Origin: Candidatus Omnitrophota bacterium
GTDB lineage: Bacteria; Omnitrophota; Gorgyraeia; B26-G9
Length of the DNA stretch: 25,253 nucleotides
Direction: 5' to 3'
Assembly: GCA_022013205.1 (NCBI GenBank)
Contig: JAKLQT010000061.1
Span: 1 to 25,253 of the forward strand
A program made the translations under genes and the position numbers. The notes under the pieces were generated by a model that saw only the letters and a list, made by a program, of their open reading frames with translations, was not told where the DNA came from and did no database searches. Shown piece by piece: positions 14,340 to 20,141 of this stretch (within the stretch, counting starts at the first letter, position 1; each line of letters opens with the position of its first letter).

Positions 14340-14744
14340 ACCGGGGTCTTGATAGGGATAGGTGCTACCTGTAAACTGCTCGTTGCTTTTAAAATTTATA
14401 ACATCTTCGGCAAGCGGCCCGTTTAGGCGCTTTGCCCGCAGAGTGAAATCATTAGCAAGGAGTAAGAATATTGTAAATTCCCAGTCCGGATGAGAGTTGT
14501 CGGAATAGAAATTTGCCCCAACAAGGGTTTCCATATTGTCCAGGGTCATCCCGGTATACGCCTGATTTTCTCTGAAATATACAAGAGCCGCGCTGCGCAT
14601 TGCCTTGAGCGTGTTTATTGCAAACGTACACCGGCCGCGTTCAAGAGAACGCATGTAACTGGGAATTGCTATGGTTGCCAGAGCCCCGATTATTACCAGT
14701 ATGATAACGATTTCTATTAATGTAAAGCCTGCAGATTTACGCAT
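14331..14744 (-). CDS. Type IV pilin-like protein, tandem copy 3
   Basis: A 137-residue prepilin-like protein. The short leader MRKSAG precedes FTLIEIVIILVIIGALATIA (Phe+1, Glu+5). The next segment, SYMRSLERGRCTFAINTLKAMRSAALVYF, aligns with the two upstream genes, including the conserved Cys, and the end STYPYQDPGDF matches their YP-x-x-DP-x-W/F ending. The frame is open further upstream into the preceding gene, but the ATG at 14744 has AAAGGG upstream and gives the usual leader. It begins 16 nt after the stop of copy 2. It is the most divergent of the three, with FRENQAY where the others have FYSNNETF or FFSDNQTF. Confidence 0.87.
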   Translation of the reverse strand: MRKSAGFTLIEIVIILVIIGALATIAIPSYMRSLERGRCTFAINTLKAMRSAALVYFRENQAYTGMTLDNMETLVGANFYSDNSHPDWEFTIFLLLANDFTLRAKRLNGPLAEDVINFKSNEQFTGSTYPYQDPGDF

Positions 14745-14760
14745 AAGCCCTTTCTTTAAT

Positions 14761-15231
14761 TTACCAGCCCCCGGGGTCGGTACGGGGATAGCTGCCACCC
14801 CAAAGTTCTTGTTTTCCGGCGGTAATATCGTCAGTTAAAGTCATGACCGTGTTTTCGTGCGGGCCGCGCCGCCTGGTTGCCTGCAGCTGCAGACTGGTGC
14901 TGGTGGTAGTAGGGATACTGTAATACCAGTCGTTATTTTCGTTTGCAGCTGCGTTTGCGGCTGCGTCGCCTGAAAAAAAACGCGCGCCTACCTGGTTTTC
15001 CAGGCCCTGCACAGTTATCCCTGCAAAAGTCTGGTTATCTGAAAAAAAAGAAAGTGCCGCGCTGCGCATTGTTTTTAAAATCTGTATTGCCTGAGAACAT
15101 TTTGCGCGTTCTGTTGAACGCGCGTAGTTTGGCAGGGCAATTGTAGCAAGAAGGCCTAAAATAATAGTAACGATCATTAACTCTACCAGAGTGAATCCCC
15201 GGCGATATATTTTTTTACGTATATTGTTCAT
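14761..15231 (-). CDS. Type IV pilin-like protein, tandem copy 2
   Basis: A 156-residue prepilin-like protein. The leader MNNIRKKIYRRG precedes FTLVELMIVTIILGLLATIA (Phe+1, Glu+5). ARSTERAKCSQAIQILKTMR is nearly identical to copy 1. An alanine/asparagine-rich insert (SGDAAANAAANENN) lies before the DWYYSI strand; then TRRRGPH and the ending GSYPRTDPGGW. AGGAG lies about 9 nt before the ATG and 15 nt separate it from copy 1. The family resembles short pseudopilins of the GspG/PilE fold. No pilus assembly ATPase, PilC or secretin is in the window, so whether it forms a filament is unknown. Confidence 0.88.
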   Translation of the reverse strand: MNNIRKKIYRRGFTLVELMIVTIILGLLATIALPNYARSTERAKCSQAIQILKTMRSAALSFFSDNQTFAGITVQGLENQVGARFFSGDAAANAAANENNDWYYSIPTTTSTSLQLQATRRRGPHENTVMTLTDDITAGKQELWGGSYPRTDPGGW

Positions 15232-15246
15232 GTTAATGCTCCTGCT

Positions 15247-15687
15247 TTACCACGTTGCCGGATCAAGCCAGGGATACGTGCCGCCCCAATCCTCGTTCTG
15301 ATTGGCCGCAGGGTTGTCTGTAATGGTTATCGTGGTATTTCCCGCGGCTGCATGCGGGCCTCGTTTGCGGGTTGCCCGCACGACTAGCGTTGTATCGTTG
15401 CCGGTCTGTATCGCGAAGGCCCAATCATCATTACTGCCATCTGAATAAAAATTCGCGCCAGCCTCATCTTCCAGGTCAGACTCCTGTCCTGGGGTAGGGA
15501 AGGTTTCATTATTTGAGTAAAAAGAAAGCCCGGCACTACGCATCTCTTTCAGGATTTGAATCGCTTGCGAGCATTTAGAACGCTCAAGAGAACGTGCGTA
15601 ATTGGGAATAGCCAAAGTTGCAAGAATGCCGATGAGCACAACCGCAACCATAAGTTCTACAAAGGTAAAACCGCCTTTTTTACGCAT
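15247..15687 (-). CDS. Type IV pilin-like protein, tandem copy 1
   Basis: First gene of the leftward pilin trio, 146 residues. The leader MRKKGG precedes FTFVELMVAVVLIGILATLA (Phe+1, Glu+5). ARSLERSKCSQAIQILKEMR and a DWAFAIQTGNDTTLVVRATR strand pair follow, and it ends GGTYPWLDPATW. An upstream in-frame ATG exists at 15705, but the ATG at 15687 is preferred because GGGAGG is 8 nt upstream and the leader is then the usual six residues. A good extended -10 promoter (15750-15778) lies about 60 bp upstream. Confidence 0.88.
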   Translation of the reverse strand: MRKKGGFTFVELMVAVVLIGILATLAIPNYARSLERSKCSQAIQILKEMRSAGLSFYSNNETFPTPGQESDLEDEAGANFYSDGSNDDWAFAIQTGNDTTLVVRATRKRGPHAAAGNTTITITDNPAANQNEDWGGTYPWLDPATW

Positions 15688-15749
15688 AATAATTACCTCC
15701 CTCATTAAAAATAAGAAAATTATAACAATATATTTATCTCTTCTAATTA

Positions 15750-15778
15750 AGTATACCAGCGTTTACCGATAAAAGCAA
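15750..15778 (-). promoter_or_regulatory. Promoter of the tandem pilin genes
   Basis: Read on the - strand: TTGCTT (15773-15778), 17 bp, TATACT (15750-15755), with TGG directly before the -10 (extended -10). The transcript would start near 15743, leaving a leader of about 56 nt before the first pilin ATG. Confidence 0.6.
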
Positions 15779-15876
15779 CTGTTTTGGCTGCAAGGAGTTA
15801 AGTGGTTTATTCTAATTGTATAGATGGTGATGAGTTAGGTAAAAGCGCAGCTAGAGGCACATTTTGCAGCAGCGTC

Positions 15877-16776
15877 TTAAGCATACTGTTTCTTACAGAA
15901 TAAAGCAAGGATTCCCCACCAAATAACTGCTGTTTCCGGTAGAAAAAATGTGAAATCAATGAGATTGTGGATCAGAAAGGAAAGTACACTAATCCATATC
16001 CACAGGGCCAAAGGATGTGATAGAGCCTCCTCATGTAGATTTTTGCTAAAAACGTAAAAAATAATATTTAAAAAACCAAATAAAACTAAAGGCCCGGATT
16101 CAGCCCATATTTGCAAATAGGAATTATGGCTGAAGTTACTGCCGACAAAGGGCATATTCCCAGGGCCTGTGCCCAAAAAGGGGTGAGCCCAAATGACTGC
16201 CAGGGTCTTTGCCCAATAAAGCTGACGCTGGGCAAGGGAAAAGATGGGGTTTCTCCAGTACCCTACGTTATATGACCGCACGAGTATAAACATGAATAAT
16301 GTCGCTCCTAAAAAACAAATAATAAATTTTAACGTTTTCTGGCCTGATGATTTACGCAGAAATAGTACGATCAGAGCGCTCAAGATCAAGCTTACTATAG
16401 GGCCGATTGATCTTGTAAGCAATAACGCGCTGAGCATTAAAATAATTGAGCAAAGTAAAAGTGAGTTTTGCGGAGGCCTTTTCCAAAGCGGGATATCCAC
16501 GTTTTTATAGTGCTGCCGATAAAAGGCAATGCCCAGAGGCAGATGCATGATCAAATATCCCCCAAGTGTTGCCGGCAGGATAAAAGGTAAAAAAGCCCGG
16601 TTGCGGGAAAGCAATTCCTCCGCGAACATATAACTGATATTGCGCTCACTTAAGAAACCCAATAACTGCGAAGCCCCGCAATGGGCCATGTCTTTAGCCG
16701 CAAAGGCTAAAGAAGCGATAAAAGGCCGTATAAATATCAGGGCTAGAAATGTTAATATTAAAAAAAATCGCAGCAT
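15877..16776 (-). CDS. Short O-antigen-ligase-like membrane protein (Wzy/WaaL superfamily)
   Basis: A 299-residue polytopic membrane protein of the O-antigen ligase/polymerase type. The C-terminal domain carries the signatures: RQLYWAKTLAVIWAHPFLGTG (about 184-204, with the Arg and H-P-x-x-G-x-G), then the key periplasmic-loop His in FSHNSYLQIWAESGPL (His217), and HNLIDFTFFLPETAVIWW near the end. Full members usually have 10-12 TM and 400 or more residues. Here one N-terminal TM (about 4-26) leads directly to the SRNRAF...LGGYLIMHLPL segment normally found mid-protein, so about 100 or more residues of N-terminal helices are missing. An in-frame TAA upstream and a strong promoter abutting the ATG show that the short form is what is transcribed. 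Substrate unknown. Confidence 0.8.
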   Translation of the reverse strand: MLRFFLILTFLALIFIRPFIASLAFAAKDMAHCGASQLLGFLSERNISYMFAEELLSRNRAFLPFILPATLGGYLIMHLPLGIAFYRQHYKNVDIPLWKRPPQNSLLLCSIILMLSALLLTRSIGPIVSLILSALIVLFLRKSSGQKTLKFIICFLGATLFMFILVRSYNVGYWRNPIFSLAQRQLYWAKTLAVIWAHPFLGTGPGNMPFVGSNFSHNSYLQIWAESGPLVLFGFLNIIFYVFSKNLHEEALSHPLALWIWISVLSFLIHNLIDFTFFLPETAVIWWGILALFCKKQYA

Positions 16777-16782
16777 TGATAC

Positions 16783-16811
16783 AATATATCTATTTTAAGC
16801 ATAACTGTCAA
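16783..16811 (-). promoter_or_regulatory. Near-consensus promoter giving a leaderless mRNA
   Basis: Read on the - strand: perfect TTGACA (16806-16811), exactly 17 bp, TATATT (16783-16788). Six bases then lead to the ATG at 16776, which places the expected +1 on the A of the start codon. There is no Shine-Dalgarno sequence, as fits a leaderless transcript. Confidence 0.7.
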
Positions 16812-16939
16812 GAACCTCCGGGCCCTTAACCCGAAGATTTCATGGCCGGAAGAAAGAAGTGAGAGTAAGTTATTCTGCGGTAAGTCAGGAAAATAGAGAA
16901 ATTGAGAAAAACGAAAAAGGCATAATAAATTAGATTTAC

Positions 16940-18343
16940 TTATTCAAGAGAAAGTTTCTGTCCAAAAACTTCAAATTCCCATAATGAATAACCAAATTCC
17001 CGAGCTCGCTGTGTTCCACGCATAGAAATATACCTGGCCTTTGCGTTTAATTGGATAATTTCCTCTACTGTTCCCTGCCCCTCTTGCGTAGAATAAACTG
17101 TGCGCCATTGTTTGGCGTCATTAGAAACTTGAATCTCATAAGCCCTGGCAAAAGCAACTTCCCATATTAAACGAATCTCTTCAATCAAACAAGGTTCACC
17201 AAGGTCTATTTGTACCCACTGCAAATCAGAAAATTCTGAAGACCAGCGCGTCTTTAAATCACCATCAACAACATTACCCGCGGATAAATGCGGTGCTTCT
17301 ATTGATGATGCGCTAGCCCTTTTATTCGCGGAAAGTTTTTGCAAAGGCTTTAGGTCTTTTTCAAAATGAGCAATAATTTTTTTATGCTTGTCCATAACAA
17401 TAGCGGCTGGATTTTTATTACCTTGCAAATCCCCGCTCCAATGGCTGAACTTATATCCTATTTTATGTTGGGCATTAAGAGTAACCTCTGTCTTTTCCTG
17501 ATAATAAGGAAGGCACGGAACAGCATTAACACGGCCGTATTCAGCTAAGCTGCTTAGATAATAATATCCGGGAATTTCTTTTGCATATACGCGCACATAA
17601 TCAATATTATGATATTGCGGAAACAGCGTCCGTCTATTGGGTTTGCCCGGCCAATCGCCGCCTATGGCGGTATTCAGAATAATATAAAAAGGTTCATGCG
17701 GCACATATTCGGAAATTTCCAGCCGCTTTGTGCCGTCAACAAACCAGGTAATTGAATCATTATCCCATTCAATGGCAAACTCATGGAAATCGTTGGAAAA
17801 ATCCGGGCCGATAAACAGCGAACCTTTTTTCTTCCGGTCCTGCCATGTCCCCCAATGAACAGTCATATACATAACATGGGGCTGATGCCCTAGAACTTCC
17901 ATGATATCTATTTCCGGCGGCCATTGGCATGAGGCCGGCAGCATCCAATGCGCAGGCCAAACCCCTTTACCCTTAGGCAATTGTGCCCGGATTTCCACGC
18001 GTCCATATTGCTGGGCAAACTTACCCCTGGTTTCCACAAGCCCGGAGCTGTATTCGCATCCTCCGATGACATTTTTTCTGCTGCGTAAAACAAGCATGCC
18101 ATCGCGGATAAATACATCCTCAGGTGTATAATATTGCAGTTCATTATTTTTTGCAAACGCCGCATCTTCAATACGCCACTTAGACTCATCTAATCTATTG
18201 CCTTCAAATTCATCATGCCATGTCAGATACCACCCTTGCTGTTTTGCCGGGACAGTAGGAGAAGCAGCAAAACAACTATTGGTTAAGATTAAACCTGAAA
18301 TAATAACACTGCGAAGAATTTTAAATTTTATGCCTGGTTTCAT
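16940..18343 (-). CDS. Secreted GH16 beta-glucanase with InlB-type repeat and F5/8 C domain
   Basis: A 467-residue exported glycoside hydrolase of family 16, likely a laminarinase-type endo-beta-1,3(4)-glucanase. Order: signal peptide (1 to about 26, ending CFA), GH16 domain (about 37-255), a bacterial InlB-B-type repeat (about 260-327, with YKFSHWSGDLQGNKNP), and an F5/8 type C/discoidin-like carbohydrate-binding domain (about 345-467). The catalytic motif is EIDIME (144-149): nucleophile Glu144, Asp146, acid/base Glu149. The W-x-H-E-F-A-I-E-W strand is also present. The start at 18343 is preferred over an upstream in-frame TTG (18361), since the signal peptide then begins normally. No Shine-Dalgarno sequence is seen and a TATAAT lies just upstream. 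Confidence 0.93.
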   Translation of the reverse strand: MKPGIKFKILRSVIISGLILTNSCFAASPTVPAKQQGWYLTWHDEFEGNRLDESKWRIEDAAFAKNNELQYYTPEDVFIRDGMLVLRSRKNVIGGCEYSSGLVETRGKFAQQYGRVEIRAQLPKGKGVWPAHWMLPASCQWPPEIDIMEVLGHQPHVMYMTVHWGTWQDRKKKGSLFIGPDFSNDFHEFAIEWDNDSITWFVDGTKRLEISEYVPHEPFYIILNTAIGGDWPGKPNRRTLFPQYHNIDYVRVYAKEIPGYYYLSSLAEYGRVNAVPCLPYYQEKTEVTLNAQHKIGYKFSHWSGDLQGNKNPAAIVMDKHKKIIAHFEKDLKPLQKLSANKRASASSIEAPHLSAGNVVDGDLKTRWSSEFSDLQWVQIDLGEPCLIEEIRLIWEVAFARAYEIQVSNDAKQWRTVYSTQEGQGTVEEIIQLNAKARYISMRGTQRAREFGYSLWEFEVFGQKLSLE

Positions 18344-18350
18344 AACTTTG

Positions 18351-18356
18351 ATTATA
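18351..18356 (-). promoter_or_regulatory. Possible -10 element of the GH16 gene
   Basis: TATAAT on the - strand ends 7 nt before the ATG at 18343, so the transcript would start at or 1 nt before the start codon. No convincing -35 is seen at 16-18 bp. The same bases include TTATACACA (18352-18360), a variant DnaA-box sequence, probably by chance. Confidence 0.35.
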
Positions 18357-18448
18357 CACAAAAAAACTAAAAAGCATAGTCTTTTACTCCAGGTACTTAA
18401 GTTTTCTATGTTTAAAGCCTGTTTTTAATAGAAATAGTAAACAAGAAG

Positions 18449-18457
18449 TGGTATATT
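18449..18457 (+). promoter_or_regulatory. Extended -10 promoter of the minor-pseudopilin operon
   Basis: TGG (18449-18451) plus TATATT (18452-18457), in the context AAGTGGTATA also seen before the pilin gene at 9562. There is no good -35. The leader before the PilV-like gene would be about 67 nt and contains an AAGGAAA ribosome-binding site. Confidence 0.4.
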
Positions 18458-18530
18458 GAAATTAATAAAGCATCAAGAATAACTTAAATAATAATGAAAA
18501 ATACTATATTAAGGTAAAGGAAATATAATT

Positions 18531-18977
18531 ATGGGCAGGTATATTAAATATAATAAAAGGCGTCTACGGCGTGTAAATTCCGGAGTAACCTTAATCGAGA
18601 TATTAATCAGTATTGCTATTTTAGTTATAGTTTTGCTTGGATTGCTTTCAGGATATATGGGGTGTATGCAGCTTAATGAGCGGTTAAGAAATACAAGTAT
18701 TGCAACCGAGGATGCCCGCCGTGTTATTGAACAGATGCGCAGTTTTTCCAGGATTTCTTTATCTCTGATTACGGGTACGGATTGGAAAATTTGGGGAGAG
18801 AATAATGGGTGTACAATGCTGCCTTTTGAACAGGTAGTGGTCACGTATAATGATGGGGATGACCTGGGAATAGACCCTTTGGATGACGACCCTCTTGATG
18901 TAACGGTAGATATAACCTGGCAGGAAAAAACCCGGTTGCGGAGAGTAAGAATTGGTTCACTGATAACGGTTTGGTAG
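18531..18977 (+). CDS. PilV/GspI-like minor pseudopilin
   Basis: A 148-residue prepilin-like protein of the PilV/GspI type. The leader of 18 residues is highly basic (MGRYIKYNKRRLRRVNSG), then VTLIEILISIAILVIVLLGL with Glu at +5; Val rather than Phe at +1 is common in this subfamily. The N-terminal helix continues through GYMGCMQLNERLRNTSIATEDARRVIEQMR. The C-terminal half is acidic (GDDLGIDPLDDDPLDVTVDI) and ends in a strand RVRIGSLITVW. AAGGAAA lies about 7 nt before the ATG. First gene of a four- or five-gene rightward cluster; the next gene starts 8 nt after its stop. Confidence 0.85.
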   Translation: MGRYIKYNKRRLRRVNSGVTLIEILISIAILVIVLLGLLSGYMGCMQLNERLRNTSIATEDARRVIEQMRSFSRISLSLITGTDWKIWGENNGCTMLPFEQVVVTYNDGDDLGIDPLDDDPLDVTVDITWQEKTRLRRVRIGSLITVW

Positions 18978-18985
18978 AGAATATC

Positions 18986-19573
18986 ATGAGAAAATTTAAT
19001 ATGTTATTTTTAATAAGAAGATGGTTTAAAAGTAAAAACAACCCCGTAAAAATCGCGGGGTTTACTTTACTCGAAATAATAATTTCCACAGCAGTCTTTA
19101 GTATTATTATTGTCTCTATTTTTGAAATATTGATGAGCGGCAGCCGTATTTGGTTAACTAGTGATGCGCAGCTTGATATTCATTCATATGCGCGGGTAAT
19201 AATGCAAAAAATAACTAATGAACTAAAACAATCTGCTCCGGAAAAGGTAAGAATTATTACGGTAAATGAAAATGAAGATAGTTTATTGCTTCAAACCCCG
19301 GCTGGTTTTAATAATGGGCAGATACAATGGAGCAATCAAATTCAATTTTCTCTAGGAGGCGAATATAAACAGCAGCTTGTTCGTACGGTTATTAATCCCG
19401 ATAATGGACAGGTGTTAGAGGCGGTTGAGTATGCTGAGTATATAACAGGGATGCACTTTAATCAGCTCACTGAGGACAGGATAGAGGTGGTATTGGTTTT
19501 AGAGAGGAATTCGATTGCCGGGGATGCAATTCAGCTGCAGTTAGTTTCACAGGTTGCTATGCGCAATCAATGA
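18986..19573 (+). CDS. PilW/GspJ-like minor pseudopilin
   Basis: A 195-residue prepilin-like protein of the PilW/GspJ type. A 25-residue leader ends VKIAG, then FTLLEIIISTAVFSIIIVSIFEIL (Phe+1, Glu+5). The following RIWLTSDAQLDIHSYARVIMQKITNELKQS is the usual long helix continuation of GspJ/PilW proteins. Beta-strands follow (SLLLQTPAGF, IQFSLGGEYKQQLVRTVI). The frame is open with a TTG at 18971 overlapping the previous gene; the ATG at 18986 is preferred, with GAGA a few bases upstream. It forms part of the tip-complex-like set with the PilV-like and GspK-like neighbours. Confidence 0.84.
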   Translation: MRKFNMLFLIRRWFKSKNNPVKIAGFTLLEIIISTAVFSIIIVSIFEILMSGSRIWLTSDAQLDIHSYARVIMQKITNELKQSAPEKVRIITVNENEDSLLLQTPAGFNNGQIQWSNQIQFSLGGEYKQQLVRTVINPDNGQVLEAVEYAEYITGMHFNQLTEDRIEVVLVLERNSIAGDAIQLQLVSQVAMRNQ

Positions 19574-19588
19574 AAAGGCGCAATAGGG

Positions 19589-19613
19589 TGCTGGACAAAC
19601 AGCATTTCTTTTA
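19589..19613 (+). terminator. Weak hairpin with T-rich tail (attenuator-like)
   Basis: TGCTG-GACAAA-CAGCA (19589-19604) followed by TTTCTTTT. The stem is only 5 bp, so termination would be partial at best; it could lower expression of the downstream genes. Confidence 0.25.
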
Positions 19614-19654
19614 ACATTTAAGTTGATTACTAAAAAAAGAATAAGATAAAAAAG

Positions 19655-19969
19655 ATGAGAAGATTTATTTTTAGAGCAGTTGTTTTATGTATAGGAATCA
19701 TCTTATTGGCTAGTGCCTGCGGATACTGCCTGTTTGCGGAGAACGCGGACGCAGATCATTTATCATCGATGCTGCGAATGCAAAGAGAAAAAGATGAGCA
19801 TCTTCGCAGGCGCTATGAGGCTATGAAAAAAGCCATAGGGGAAGTTGCGGCCAAAAGGCGGGTTTATCAAGAGATAACACAGAGGGAGAAGCAGTTAAAA
19901 AGTGATGAAACCGGGGCGATCTTGTTTTCTAAACAAAAAAAAACCGCAAGGTACGCCAAGCAGCTTTAA
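19655..19969 (+). CDS. Small exported coiled-coil protein, likely N-terminal half of a frameshifted gene
   Basis: A 104-residue product, not assigned to a family. An N-terminal signal or anchor (RRFIFRAVVLCIGIILLASACGYCLF, about 2-27) is followed by a charged coiled coil (about 35-85: MQREKDEHLRRRYEAMKKAI and on). After A9 at 19935-19943 the frame ends within 9 codons. The next frame over stays open across the same point and ends in a TM segment at 20141. A single-base change in the A-tract would join the two into one protein of about 160 residues with a membrane segment at each end. This may be a true frameshift, slippage-based switching, a sequencing error, or two separate overlapping genes. 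It sits between the PilW-like and GspK-like genes. Confidence 0.6.
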   Translation: MRRFIFRAVVLCIGIILLASACGYCLFAENADADHLSSMLRMQREKDEHLRRRYEAMKKAIGEVAAKRRVYQEITQREKQLKSDETGAILFSKQKKTARYAKQL

Positions 19970-20141
19970 AATAACGCCGCGCCCTAAACAGCCGTTTTAC
20001 AAAGCCCGTGTACTGGGGCAGAGCCCGCAACAGACGCAAAAATCAGAAGGCGGTTATCGTTTTAAAGTTTTCATAATTATTGGATTAATCATTATAAGCG
20101 TTGCGGGGGTAAGAATATATAAGCGTTATGGCAAACAATAA
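19902..20141 (+). CDS. Small C-terminal-TM protein overlapping the previous gene, likely second half of a frameshifted gene
   Basis: A 79-codon frame starting GTG-ATG (19902/19905), overlapping the preceding gene by 68 nt with no clear Shine-Dalgarno sequence. After the A9 tract it reads basic and proline-rich (PQGTPSSFKITPRPKQPFYK) and ends with a TM helix FKVFIIIGLIIISVAGVRIY and a short basic tail. It has no recognised family. The lack of its own ribosome-binding site and its continuity with the upstream coiled-coil frame favour a joined product after frameshifting at 19935-19943. Its end overlaps the start of the next gene by 14 nt. Confidence 0.5.
   Translation: MMKPGRSCFLNKKKPQGTPSSFKITPRPKQPFYKARVLGQSPQQTQKSEGGYRFKVFIIIGLIIISVAGVRIYKRYGKQ

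Noticed and set aside
19040..19062. CCCCG...CGGGG inverted repeat inside the PilW/GspJ-like gene
   Set aside because: It falls in the leader-peptide coding region with no T-run or regulatory context; likely chance.
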